Source: Plotosus lineatus
Lineage: Eukaryota; Chordata; Actinopteri; Siluriformes; Plotosidae
Direction of reading: 5' to 3'
Assembly (NCBI GenBank): GCA_024760905.1
Contig: CM045735.1
Coordinates: forward strand, 3,319,661 to 3,383,660
Length of the DNA stretch: 64,000 nucleotides
The number at the start of each line of letters is the position of its first letter. The stretch's first letter is position 1. Both the position numbers and the translations under genes were made by a program. Shown piece after piece: positions 1-13,961 of the stretch. The notes beneath the pieces were generated by a model, which ran no database searches, was not told the origin of the DNA, and worked only from the letters and a program-made list of their open reading frames with translations.

Positions 1-1163
1 CTTGCAAGTGAACTACAGTGCACACTCATAAAACACTACATTTTTTCTGATGAAAACTTGCAGAATAAAAGTAAATTTTTTTATAAACAGTGACTTAAAC
101 CTTAAAATTTTGACTTGGAAATTGGAACATCTTTTCAGTGCTTTAATTCACAGAATCTCATGTATATTTGCAGAGTATTCATTGAGCTTTTGAATGTGTA
201 TCATTTCTTAGTTTTATTGTTACCATTATTATTATTATTATTATTATTATTGTTATTATTATTTTAATAATGTAATGTATATTTCTGCCCTGTCTAAAGG
301 TGATAAATATCTTTATTCGTATGTATCCGAGGCTGATGGTATAAGAGTAGCGTGGCTCCTTTACGGGCTGAATCAACTTCGGCTCTAAAGGAAATAAATA
401 AATCTCCCCTGCTCTTCCCGACTACGGTCTGAAGCGAAAGAAGGAAAGGTTAACACAGAGTTTTTTGTTCAGTGACTTTCATTTGCTGATTTGTGCAGTC
501 AATTGAATCATCCGTTAAATGACTTAATGTTCCGCGATGCAGTTGTTGGTTTGATGTTTTGACCAACGAGATTGTCTCCCTACCCGAGTTTGATTATGTG
601 TTATCACTCAGTGCAAGCCTGATCACTGGTGTAAGAGCCAGTATTTTCTTCATTATTGTTCGTGCTATACATAGCAGCCAATCAGTATCCAGTAAGTGAC
701 TGGAGGCAGACACCGGACAACCAAGGAAATCAATGTTCTATGATTATGGGGCACTGCTCATGATCTCCACTGTAATATTATCATACAGCCTTCGTAAATG
801 TCAAGAGATGTTCATGTTTTCTGTTTGGGGGTTTTATATTTTGTATTAATAGAGATCATATCTATTAAAAAAAAAAAAAGATGGGCGCTTCATGCATTGA
901 CGGAAAGAAAGTAATGAAGTAGAATGTAAAACAGTGATTCAACAAAAGTGGATAGCTCCATGTCAAGGGAATTATTCGGTGATGTCCGATGAACCTGAGG
1001 TGAATAATTGTTTTGTTTAGAAATGAGTTGATATCCCGTGATTACATTAGATCCAACTTTGTTGTTATACATGTATAAATACAGTGGTAATTAGACTCAG
1101 ATGTCCTGGATGTCTTTGTAACGCTGGCTTCTTTTTTCTTGTGTCTGTGTGTGTGTGTCGCAG
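1..1163 (+). other. wwc1 intron (3' part), no exon seen
   Basis: AT-rich non-coding sequence with an (ATT)n run at about 225-264. No reading frame resembling the first WW domain is present on either strand, so the first wwc1 coding exon must lie upstream. The intron ends in a pyrimidine/TG-rich tract and cag at 1161-1163. Confidence 0.7.
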
Positions 1164-1273
1164 GCACACTAAACCCCTGACCTTTGCTGATTGTATTGGA
1201 GATGAACTGCCTTTGGGATGGGAGGAAGCGTACGACCCGCAGGTCGGCCCTTATTACGTCGACCATAACACAA
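1164..1273 (+). CDS. wwc1: wwc1 window exon 1: second WW domain, first half
   Basis: Begins with the last base of an Arg codon after cag 1161-1163 and ends before gtaagc at 1274. Reads [10 protein letters not shown], then [14 protein letters not shown] and YYVDHNT, the first Trp and the aromatic pair of a WW domain. Close to the mammalian KIBRA WW2. Confidence 0.93.
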
Positions 1274-4200
1274 GTAAGCTTTACATCACCCCGTGTTTAG
1301 ACTGAGCAGCCTGTTTCTTCTTTGGCAGCACAGACATGTCTGATATTTCTGCCCCATGTATTATATTCTCCGTCTGGCTTACAGAGAGCACTCAGCTGGA
1401 GGACCCACGGGTGCAGTGGCAGCGTGAGCAGGAGCTCATGCTGCACGAGTACCTCAATGTAGCCAAGGAAGCACTGAGCGCCCAGAAGGAGATTTACCAG
1501 GTCAAAGAGGAGCGGCTTCGTCTGGCACAGCAACAGTACAAGCAGCTGAACGACGCCTGGAGAGACAAGTCTTCGTCCCAGACCAGCTGTAAGGCTCCAG
1601 CATTAATATTCCACCTTTTAAGGTGATCCTAGACGTTTGAATACAAAACAAATAGGAAAGTGGAAGGAAAACATCTAGTGATGATGGACAGGTCAGGAAT
1701 TATGCTGATGTTACTTGCATGTAGTTGTGATCACTGGAATCTTCATTGTATCTCAGAGGCTGACCAGACGTCTATGCAGTAATGTGTCTAGGCCGAAGCT
1801 CTTTTATAGAAAAAAAACAAAAACTTGCCCATATTATCCAAAACCACATAATTCATGCATAACTCTATGAAAAGTTTGAACTCGGGTCGAGCTCTTTGGC
1901 ACAAAAATCCTTGAACGCTATAATGAAGTATGACGGCATCTGTGGAATGGCTGCTGTTTGCTGGAGATCTCCAATCAGCTCTTTAATTTTTTTGGGAGGA
2001 ACTACCCCCTAAGTACTTAAAAACGACCAATTTTTTTATTTATTTATTTATTTATTTTTTGCAATCGCACCACTAGTAGCAAGCCTACCATGATATAAGG
2101 CAGCTGACCCAAGGAAAGAATTTGACAGGACGTGCCGGAGAAGATATCTACGTGTCAAAATCCCTTTAAATTTCTTCTGTTGTATAAAAGCTCAGTAAAG
2201 CCTGGAGTCCCGTGGCTGTCCATTTCCGTTTTAACGCTGAGCTGTTGATTGTGTGGCTTTATAGGATTTAAATACATCGGTTGGTCGGTGCTGCACTGGA
2301 CCAATCACCACACTTACATCACTTAAGGTTCCTGTTCTACTGGGATAGAACCTACCATGAGGTATGATCTCAAAAAAAAAAAAAAAAATATCCCCCCTAA
2401 AAATAGCGTTTGAGAAATAAAATCATTTCTCAGTTTCCTTGCACACAAAAAAGGGGGATACTTCCTTTCACTGTTCCAATAACTTTAAAAAGTTCCCTGG
2501 TCCAAAAGCACCTATATTATTATATGATATATAAACGATTGTTTTGTTCCTGAGTTCCAGCACTGTGAACTTTTCATAGCATTACTAATCTCACTAATTA
2601 ACATTCACTTAAGCACTTTCGTAACTGAACGCATGAACGAGTCGGAGTTTAAGTGTAAGAGCCACGGCATTCCTCAGCTCATACGTGTCACTGATTATTA
2701 TTATCTTATCAGCGGAATGATGTTTGCTTGCATTCTTCTCTACGCGTTTGATATCTTTGTCATTGCGTGGCTGACAGGGGCGTGTACAGTGTGGAAGACT
2801 CAAGCTTTCATCTAACATATTTGGAAAGGTGGTTAAATAATTATTCAGCTTTTTTTAAACTCTTTTTATTGTATAACTTTTTTTATTCGAGTTCTAATTC
2901 AGAGAATCCAAAGAGGTGCTGTGAGAGAGTAGCGATAATATAACGCCTTTGATCTGTGTTATCTTTCTTGCAGTAAATTCCAGGTCCTCATCAAGCAGTA
3001 AATACGACCCTGACATTCTCAAGGCAGAGATCGTGACTGCTAAGAGTCGGGTAAGCAGTTCATAGACAAAACTTTTTTCCCCCTTGAACTGATGATGTAA
3101 GATAACTGTACAGTGTGTAATATAATTTTTGTTTATATTATCATAAATCAAAAGGAAGTGATTCACAATTCACATAATTGTCACTATCGCAGCACTTGAG
3201 CTACAAACAGCTAGCTCAGTTCAACCTGCCTAATCTTACATGACTTAAGCATTTCTCCTTTATTAAAAAAAAAAAAAAGCAAGGTTGTGTTTATAGCACG
3301 CATGTCAAACTCGCAGCAAGTGGCCCAATTGTGGCCCGCTAAAGCCTTTTATGTATAGCGGTGCCTTGACTTACGAGTGTCTTTTATAACAAATTCTCTA
3401 TGATACGAGCTTCGATCCACCAAAAATCTGCCCCATCAAACCAGCAAAATTTTGATTTACGAGCTCTGCTGGGGAAATGGCTTTTCGGGACAATTAGCCT
3501 CGTATTCATCCGTGTGTATTCCGCTACGGTCCGAGAACACCTTGTGCAGTGCTTCTCAATTATTTTCTGTGATGCCCCTTATAAGGAAGGAACCCCCCCC
3601 CCCCAAGCACCCTGCGCGCGACTATAAATAGTGTTTACTGCGCGTCATATTGTTTGCTTGGTGCTTTTCCCCTACACCATAGGGAACACAGTGAGAGTGC
3701 CACTGCCACCTACTGTATAGGGTGTGCAATTTCACTTAATTTCTTGTACAGTATGGCAAAAAGCATGTCATTACCCCACACCCCACCCACCACACTCTTT
3801 TTCCTCTGTTACACACCACCTCCTGCTTGCCCACGTGACACACTTGCCGCAGTCGACTTATTGTTTATTCTTGTTTTATTAATATTTATAATTCATTACT
3901 ATTATTGTTAATGTACATGTATTATGAAATATTTATTGTTTTTACATGTTTATCTTTAGTATATTGGGTAAAATGTACGTGATTGTGTCAGGTTATATGA
4001 GTTTGAGAGGGGGTTGGAACGGATTAATGGGTTTTCTATTATCTCCGATGGGAATTTTTGTTTTATCTAACAAACATTTTGACTTATGAGCTTGCTCTCG
4101 GAATGGATTAATTTCATAAGTCAAGTTACCACTGTATATGGTTATTATTTATTTGCGATTATCGTTGAACTGTAAGTCATCATCCATCTAGTAGGTATAG

Positions 4201-5942
4201 CCAATCTGTTTCAAGTTAATAGTTCGACATCCATGACTCAGGAACAATTGCAAGCAAGCTTATCGGTATCAAACATTGTCAGTAAAGGAAATCGAATAAA
4301 GAATAAGGTTAAAAAGAGGTTAAATGTGTTAAAAATACTGCCATGTAAAATTCATGGTTTGGTTTGTTGTGATTATTGGGCCCTCAATGACCTCTGAATT
4401 TACGTATTTTCCCCTCAGTGAGCATAAGTTTGACACCCCTGGTTAACAGCTAGCATGTTAGCAAATACCATTATAGATTGTAAATCTTAACGTGGTAATT
4501 GGTTAGTGTGAATTTCTCACATTCGGCAGAAACCACTACTGGGTCTTAAAAAAAAAAAAAAGAAAAAAACACAACCTTGTTCCTGCTGCTTTTTGTTTAA
4601 ATTGTTACATCTGTGTATATCTGCAACACTACACCGGTTGTTGCTTGTTTTCGGGTGTCATTTTTATTTTTCCTGAAATTGGCGCCGCCTCTTTTCCCTC
4701 AAGGATAAATCACAAGGTGCAAAATTTATTCTTCACTTTCTCCGTTCTTCCATGCTAGTACTTTGATTGAAAGAAGATGAAATAGTTCGTTTGTGTATAT
4801 TTCATTGGGTTAATGAGAACATGTAAAGGCAGGGTGTCGTGTCGTGTTTGTTTAATTTAACCAACTTTCCTGGTGTGTTCCATTTCATTCTCTTTGGTTC
4901 AGGTGAGTAAGCTGAAGCGAGATCTGGCCTGCATGAGACAGGAGCTGCTGTATAAGGAGCAGGGGTTTGAAACGCTGAAAGAGTGAGTGCAACTTGACCT
5001 TTTCATCCAGAGCGATCCGTCTGTACCTGCACTCTAATTACGGATGTCTGCCTTAAACTGCTCTCCTTTATAATGTACCAACTTTACATACTGTATGAAT
5101 ATGGAAAGATGTGATGAGGATGTCTAGGTGATTTTAAATGCGCTGATATTCATAGATGCAGCCAGAAGCCCCACCCACCCCCTTCCAACCCTTTCCTTCT
5201 TGTCTCGTTTCAGTTCTGTCACTAGAAAGATGTGTCTGACATATTAAATGTTGGATATTTTCAGTATATATATTATATTATATACACACAGGACTCCCTC
5301 ACTTTCCGCGGTTAATTGGGACCGAGATCCCCCCGCGATCATCGAATTTCCCAAAGTCGGATCCCCACATCCTCCCCGACTGACATAATATCAATAAATA
5401 CATGATCAATGCTATAAATGCTTATAATAACAATTAAACATTCAAAAATAATGCATAAGATACATACATGTGCGTGCACGCACTTAGATGCGCACCTCAC
5501 AAAAATGTAGTTTTGATGGGAGGTTTTTTTTTTGTTTGTTGTTTTTTTGCATAATTGGCCTTGTTTTTGCGGCATTTTCCTGAACTTTTTCCCTATTCTT
5601 TCTTAATTTCCTTATTTTTTAATACGATGAATATTTAAAAATAAAAACTGCGATGCACTGAAGCCACATAAGTTGAAGCACGAAGTAGCGAGGGATCCTC
5701 GTATATAACTGGGTTATCAAAGGCGAGCCATGTCTCTCACTGTCTATGGTGAGAGGTTCATGTAAAAGAACCATTGCTGACTTTCGTAAAGAGTAGCGGC
5801 AAAGCCGTCAGCGTGTTTCTGTCCCTTGCTAAAGGGTTGTGACGGGAAGGGCTTTTGACGTAAAAATCCATACCAAATCAAATGTGCGAATCAGATGATT
5901 CGCTGGGGCGACTCTCGAGAACAGGAAAAATCCGAAAAGAAG

Positions 5943-6000
<58 letters not shown>

Positions 6001-6003
6001 TAG

Positions 6004-6037
<34 letters not shown>

Positions 6038-6573
6038 GAAGATACAAGCTGTGTTTAGTAACAAAATCTTTATCTGGTGATAGGGAGAGCAGATAAAAAT
6101 TTGGAGTGTTCATATATACAGTGTTTTACGGTAACCAGTAAACCCTTCTACAACAAATTCTTTTCCTTTTTTTTTTTTTATTATGCTGAATTGCTTAATC
6201 CTATTAGGGTCTGAAGTCTTTCTCAGCCGACTCTGGGCGAAGGTGGGGTACACCCTGAACAGCTCACCAGTCCATCGTAGGGCTATCCCACACACAACTT
6301 TTCACACCCACACTAAGGTTCAATTTGGAACAGCCAATTAGCCTAATGTGCATGTCTTCTGACCGTGGGAGGAAACCAGAGTATCTGGAAGACACCTATA
6401 CAAGCACAGCGGAATCATGTACAGTCCGCTATCAGGACGCACTGTGTACGTCTGTGACCTGCAGTGGGATGGCTTAAGGCTCCATATTACACGTCAGCAG
6501 CCTGCCGTCACCACCAGATCTCGCACCGAAAGAGATGATGAAGCACAACAGATGGTGGATGAGCGTAAAAGAT

Positions 6574-6640
<67 letters not shown>

Positions 6641-9600
6641 CCCCTCGTTAAGCATCAAAGCAAATGGAGGTGATGCAGACATATGGTTCACTTTGATGTC
6701 TGGCCACATCGATTTGTAGTAAACAGTACCAAATTAAAAAACAAACAAATAAATAAATAAATTGGGAAAATGAAAGCCAGGTGGTTAGAGTATACCGCGC
6801 GCACCCCCACACACACACACACATACTATGATCATCTCCTGAAATCTGCATTTAAATAAAAAAACAAAAAAACATTTTATTTATATTTTATCTTCTGCCA
6901 CACTGATTCGTGTTTCGTCTACACGGATTGCGGCTGTCGTTTACAAAAACCACCGCTCTCAGGTGATGGGTTCAACTCTTGTTGATTCGCTCTCATGTTC
7001 CTCCCCTGCTTTACTCACTCGCTCGCTCCCGTGCTAAAGAATGCAGACGGACCTGTTGCTCGGGCGGTAAGTGTGACCTGCCGCCAAATCGCTTTGTTGG
7101 CCGGCTGCCACCAACCCGAGTCCTCCCTGACCTCGGCTGCAGCCTTGCGTACACATCCAGGTTCTCAGAGCACGGCAAAAGGCGTATTTTAGTGGTTTCC
7201 GTGTGTCACTGCGGTTTTGGTTATGTCAACATCACAGAGCTGTGTTCAGCAAGTTGTGTGCTTGGCTTCATTTGTTCATTTTCTGTTTGCAAATATCACT
7301 GGTTGTGTCCCAATGAGAATTATTCCCCTTTAGAATAGACCACAAGCTGGCAAGTGCGTCCTACGGATACAAGCAGCACGAGGCGCAGGCTATCCTGAAA
7401 GAGGTCAGGACGATTAAAGATGCCATCAGCTCCGGGGAAAGAGAGAAGCAGGAGCTCATGCAGGTAAAGCTGAACACTGACCTTCTGTAGGTGAACATCA
7501 GGAAGAACAAAAAGCTCTATTTAGTGCTTGGCGTCTCTTTTTGTTCCTCTTCCTTTATTGTGATGTCGTGTTTACCTGAGAAAGTGCGTGGCGGAGGTAA
7601 GTAGCTCAGGAATGTTAGGGTGAGGTAATTTCTTTACTGTGAGAAGTTATGCACGGGGTGAGGCTCTCCACTCCAGGATGCGCTCACATATTTGTGTGTA
7701 TTAGCTCACGAGATAGCAGAGCGCTGATGTCACTCATCTGAATCCTGACTGTTAAACACATGTAGCACCACACGACAAACTTTAGATCAGAGATTTGGTT
7801 TAAATACGTCAGGGATGGTTTCCATATCCGCTGTGATGTGTGGGGGTGGGGTGGGGGTGGGGGTGGGGCACTGATGCGCACCACGAGAATAAAGTCTGCT
7901 AGCTTTAAGTCTGAGCAGTAGATCATTTGGACTGGAAGTTTTTCCAGGTGGTGGGTTACACTTCTCACTAATACTCCCTCACATGTTCTCATTTGCCGAT
8001 CAGCTTAATCCCGCTACTTGGGTCACGTGGATGCTGGTGCTTGTTTCAGCTGACACTTGGCGAAGGCGGGGTACACCCTGAGCAGCTCATCGAACCGTCG
8101 CAGAGCTTCGTTATTCATATTATATATTACAGTAGATATAATCCGTCCATTTAAAGGTTTTTCTGTAGCATCAGTGGGAGCAAGTGTTCAGAGTAAAAGT
8201 TTATTTTTTTTTTTTATACACATGAAATATTTTTTCTTGAATAGTAATCGACTATTTTATGAATTCGTCCTCTTGGGAATGTACTACTGAGCACGAACAG
8301 TCGTAATACATGGATTTATAATCAGAATTTGGAACCGTAACTGAATTCTGGACAGTACATCGTGTCTTTCTGTAGATTTATAGCCAAGTATCGTATTCAT
8401 GACTCTGGTGTCGTTTTCTCAGAAACTGGCCGTGCTGAAAGACGGCTTCCATTTGGACTTCGGCTCTCAGAACGATTTGTGGGCCAGTAACCCCTCTCTA
8501 GCCAACTCGAACCTGTCACTTCCTCGCCTCTATTCAGATGCAGAGTCCCAGACAGACATCTCGACTGAGGTAAGATGGCACAGCTTGGGGCTCTACCAGA
8601 CACAAATCTGTCTTAGTTCTATCAGAAACACGTGCATTTATTTATTTGTTTGAAATACAGTGGTACCTTGACTTATGAGTGTTTTTTATAACGAATTTTC
8701 AAGGATACGAGCTTCGATTTACCAAAAATCTTCCCCATCCAAACCGGTGTGATGTGTGATATGAGAGTATCGGCAAGAATGAAGGGAAAAGTGTACAAGA
8801 CGGTGATGAGGCCAGCGATGTTGTATGGTTTAGAGACAGTGGCCCTGGGGAAAAGACAGGAGTCAGAGTTGGAGGTAGCAGAGATGAAAATGTTGAGGTT
8901 CTCTTTGGGAGTAACGAGGATGGATAGGATCAGAAACGAGTACATCAGAGGGACAGCATATGTTAGATGTTTTGGAAACAAAGTCAGAGAGGCTAGATTG
9001 AGATGGTTTGGACATGTGCAGAGGAGGGATAGTGAGTATATTGGAAGTAGGAGGTTGAGGTTGGAACTACCAGGCAAAAGGCCCAGAGGAAGACCAAAGA
9101 GAAGATTTATGGATGTGGCGAAGGCGGACATGAAGGTCGTTGGAGTAAGAGTAGAAGATGCAGAGGATAGGGTGAGATGGAGGCAGATCATTTGCTGTGG
9201 CGACCCCTGAAGGGAACAGCCGTAAGGAAAAGAAGAAGACTTCCTCATCCAAACAGCAAAATTATGATTTATGAGCTCTGGTGGGGAAATGGCTTTTCCG
9301 GGCAGATGAGCCTTGTATTCTTCCACATGTCTTCCTCCGTACTCCAAGAATGCCTTGTGCAGTGCTTCTCAATTATATTCTGTGATACCCCCTATAGGAA
9401 GAAAACATATATATATATCACGCCCCCCTCCCCCAGTGCCCCGCGTGCGACTACAAATAGTTTTCACTGCACTTCATATCGTTTGCTTGGAGCTTTTTAC
9501 CTACATAATAGGGAGCACAGTGAGAGAGCCACTGCCATCTATTGTGGAGGAGGCGGAATTACACTTCAATCAAGTACGGTATGGCAAAAAGGCATGTTCC

Positions 9601-9857
9601 CCAGGGTCATATGCACTCCCCTCGGCATAAACCCATTACTTGAGATGCACTGATCTTGTGGGAGCTCACCACGAGCCTTTCTTCACCGGCATTCATAGCA
9701 TGCACATGCACAAAATTCTCCTCCTTTTCCTCCGTTGCAAACCACGTCATGCCTGCCCACATGACATCTTCGCCACAGTCAATGATTTGAAGGGTTATTT
9801 GACTTACTGTTTATTCTTGTTTATTATTATTTATTATTAATTATTATTAATGTACAT

Positions 9858-9892
<35 letters not shown>

Positions 9893-12263
9893 TTATTGTT
9901 TTTACACGTTTGTCTTTAATATATGAGGTGAAATATATGTGTTTTTGTCAGGTTATATGAGTTTGGGAGGGGGTTGGAACGGATTAATTGGTTTTCTATT
10001 ATTTCCTATGGGCTTGCTCTTTCATAAGTCAAGGTATCACAAATATATATATATATATATATATACATACATTTTTTTTTCTTTTGGCATTTCATGTTCG
10101 CTAATCTGAGAATGCGATTTTTCTGTCTTTTTTCTGAATCAGGTGGCTTCAATCTCCAATAAACTGGCTGAGAAGGTACGACTGAGCTTGAAATACGAAG
10201 AGGCAAAAAGAAGGTGCGGACCGTTTCATTGCATCCAGTTTAAACAATGCTAACCTTAAGTTCATTTTCCAAAATGATGAGTCGTGCTGTACGGGTCAGA
10301 AGCAAATTGACAAGCTAATGGAAGATGGTTGTAACTATATATGATGAAAATTGCGAGTCTGACTATCTTCATTTTTTCATCACTGCCAGCTAACAATAGT
10401 ATCAGTGAAGTTGGCGTGTGAACTAAAACCAAATACACTTGCTAGGTAGCCAGTCATCCTAGTATTGCGTAAAAGGAGCTTGGTTTTCTTTATAGCCCCA
10501 CCTAACATTGGACTCCTACAACATAAAAACCACATTTGTGAGGCACTCCACAGAATGCAGGCGCTTGTTGCGAGTAACGTAACTTTGTGAGACAAAGCGC
10601 GGCTTATTCAGACTTCCGATTTTTCAAGTGAGCAAGTGCACATTGAATACCTGTTTAGTGCTCAAGCTTCACTTGCTCACTCGAAAGATCGGAAGTATAA
10701 GCCGTGCTGAATAAGCCGCGCTTTGTCTCACAAGCACCATACGTCACTTTCGACAAGCGCCTACATTCGGTGGAGCGCCTCACATTTTATTAAAAAGAAT
10801 AAAATGAGAACTCATTATAACGGTATTAATAACAGTATACAGATATTAAACTAACAAATTTTCTGAGTGAAAGAAAACTCACATTGTACTTACATGACAT
10901 TTAATAGACATTAGACAGGCATCTGCACGTCAAGATCAAAGCAAAGTAAATGTATACCCTTAGGTTTAATGTGCAGCCCCTCCGTGACAACTGTTTTTCA
11001 ACGTTACTCTCACCCCGCTTTTCATAGTACAGAAGACAGGATTTATTCCTTGTCTTTTTTTTCCATTAAGAAGGTTGTAATAAAATGCCTGGAGTCTTTT
11101 CATCCAATGTTTTATTATGTTTGGGTTTAATTCTCCTGTAACTTTGTCCTTAAACTTTAACTTTTACACGCATCAGACGGATAATGTTCAAAAACCTTCT
11201 AATTTTTACACTAGAAATAGACCCGGAGTGTAAAAAAAGGTCCCGTCTCAATTTTATGGCCGTTATATATATACGCATATAAAGCACTTCTGTGTAATTT
11301 GCTGTATTGATAACAACCGAATTCGATGTGAAGCTAAAGACGAATATCAGATGAACAACTTAAAAGCGCCTCAGAATTCACAGCTCAGTTAAATTTTGTG
11401 GAAAATCTTCAGAAGAACGTTTTTCATTCTCATTATTACAGCAGCCACAAGGGGGCGATAAATCTGAAATGTTACCCTGCTTTTGCCTATTATAGTGTAT
11501 TGCTAGGGACAGTGGTGGCTTAGTGGTTAAAAAAAACAAAGCAATGGGTTACTGATCTGAAGGCTGGGGATTCAATCTCAAGTGTCACCACTGTTGGGCC
11601 CTTGAGCAAGGTCCTTGAAACCCAGTTGCTCAGTTGTATGAAAATGATCATTTTCCATTGCTCTGGATAAGAGAATCAGCCAAATGCCATAGATGTCATT
11701 ATTCTCATATCATTCGATTATATTGAAATGATTGCAAAATTGTTTTTGTTCGTCCGTCTCTCTCTATCTTTCTCTCTCTGGTGGTTTTAGGATCGCTAAC
11801 ATCAAAGTCCAGATCGCAAAGTTGGACAGCGAGTCATGGCCAGGTTTGCTAGATCCCGAGCGAGACCGGCTCATTCTCATCAGCGAGAAAGAGGAACTTC
11901 TGAAGGAGCTGCAGTACATCAAACCCTGCAAACGCGCTCCCAGCGATGCCGAGAAGATCGAAACCGAGAAGAAGCGTCTGGAGCAGGACCTGCAGGCGGC
12001 ACGCGACAGCCAGAGCAAAGCTCTCACGGAAAGGTGAGCGGCGCTTAGTAGTGATGGGAGGGTAAAGTCTTCCTCGAGGGGAATAGTTACATGAGAGCAA
12101 CCGGGTTATAGATTCATCGTTCGCTGTGGCGGAGGAACGGCGCAGCTGTTATAGAGGACTGAACTCATTCGGGATGCCGCTAATGGTGGCACAGCCGCCT
12201 GGGGAAGCAGGGCATTCACTTTCAAAAACAAGGTCAACTATCCTTATTACACATGTGTGGAGA

Positions 12264-12306
<43 letters not shown>

Positions 12307-13897
12307 CCAGCTGCAGTTCAGGTCGAAAGAAATGTTCCTTTAGTAACAGAAACGTGCTGAGTAATCACACCTCTCTCCCTTAGGCTTCCTGAGTGCTGCA
12401 CACCTGCACCTTCAGGTCAGGTTTCCGGACTGAGAGCACCAATTAGTGCTATTCTTTTCTTTTCTTTTCCTCCTTCGTATCATTCTCTGGCTCCTCGTCT
12501 TTTTCCTCCCTCCCCTCCTCCTCCTCCTCCGCCTGGATTAATTTAACAGCCCGTTTGTTCCCTGCGCCAGATCCCATATCCCTGTCGTGCTCTCAGCGTC
12601 TCAACGCGTCCTGTTACCCGATCCGTAGACGGGATGTAGGTTAAACACAATGGCCTCCTTTTTTCCCCCCTCGTCCTTTTTCTACCCAGCATTCCACTGT
12701 AACACCACTTCACTTGGAGGCGTGCAGAGACACAAACACGCCTCAGGGAAGGAATATCTTTTTTGTTACGGTGAATAAAATATAGCGCCGAGAAACACGG
12801 AAGGCTTTTGAGTAATCGAAGAGCAAATGCTGTTGCGTGATCCGTAGGTTGACTCTGCATTGCAAGAGGAACAAACTGGTGAAGGAGCTGGAGGACGTCG
12901 TGAGACAAGCTTCCTCGTTGCACACCCAGCTGAAGAGGTGCGTACTCTACCCACCGGCATTTTGTTTACGTTAGCAGCGAGTGAATCAGAGGGAGACACT
13001 AGTGGGCGTGGCTATTGCATTTTTATGTTTTGGAAATCTGAGGAGACAGAAATAAAATGATAATAACAGACGCTCTGCTTTTCTCTGGTCTCAGTCTGTC
13101 CGCCAGCACTCTGTCCTGTTCGTCAGGCAGCAGCCGAGGCTCTCTGGCGTCCAGCCGTGGCTCACTGGTGGCCTCCAGCCTTGGCTCGCTGTCGTCCCTG
13201 AGCTTCACCGATGCCTACTTGGAGCACCAGACCGAACTAAGCGACCCGGATTTTCAGGTCAAGTTGGACTCCTTGCTCCATGAGAGCACCTCGTCTACCT
13301 ACAGGCCCTCCAGCTCCATCCCCACAATCCACGAGAACGAGGTGACATCTCTGCCGGCCGCCGGTGCTGCAGGCCAAGGTGCAAACCTACGCACTCACTC
13401 TCTGCTCCGGCTATCTGAGACACCTCGATCTATGAGCTCGCTGTCTCCCCGCTCATCGCTTTCCTCACTGTCTCCGCCCTGCTCACCGCTCATCCCCGAT
13501 GCCTCGTCACTGGCTGGAGAGACTTTTTCAGGTTCGGCATCCCAGCTTGACCTGGAGCTGCAGGCTCGACTGAGCGAGCTCAGCCTGCAGGGGGACGCCA
13601 AACAGGATGCTAATAAAGGTAGACCTCGCTGCTGAGGACAGCAATATTTTGAATACATTCTATAATGGAAAGAAGGGGGTGGGGCTTCCATGCTTAGTAT
13701 GTGATGATATGATTTAGTATAAGAGGATTTAAAACAACTGTGCAGATAAACCAAAACTGAGTGAAATGAAGGGGAGGAGTCTTGAAACGCTCGGAAGGGG
13801 TTTATTATTTAAGATTGGCTGGAAGCTCCACCCCAAGTTTCCGCCATCATGGAGAAAGTAACAGGGACATCACAACCGGGGTCACATGTCTACTGTG

Positions 13898-13961
<64 letters not shown>

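Noticed and set aside
3400..3911. Frames inside the MITE (also 9177-9653, 29732-30025, 47226-47651, 58694-59323)
   Set aside because: Not preserved between copies of the same element, so not coding.
6417..6719. Low-complexity Ser/Leu, Arg/Glu, Cys/Val or Tyr/Ile repeat frames at microsatellites
   Set aside because: Translations of CT, GA, GT and TA repeats (also 24611-24861, 13782-14184, 46249-46530, 61733-62081) with no evidence of being genes; real wwc1 exons overlap two of them only in part.
6979..7338. 119-codon plus-strand frame before wwc1 exon 5
   Set aside because: No recognisable protein and no splice support; only the last few codons overlap the real exon, in another frame.
8673..9347. 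Minus-strand frame of 224 codons
   Set aside because: Spans the MITE/LINE junctions and is antisense to the LINE C-terminal frame; no domain recognised.
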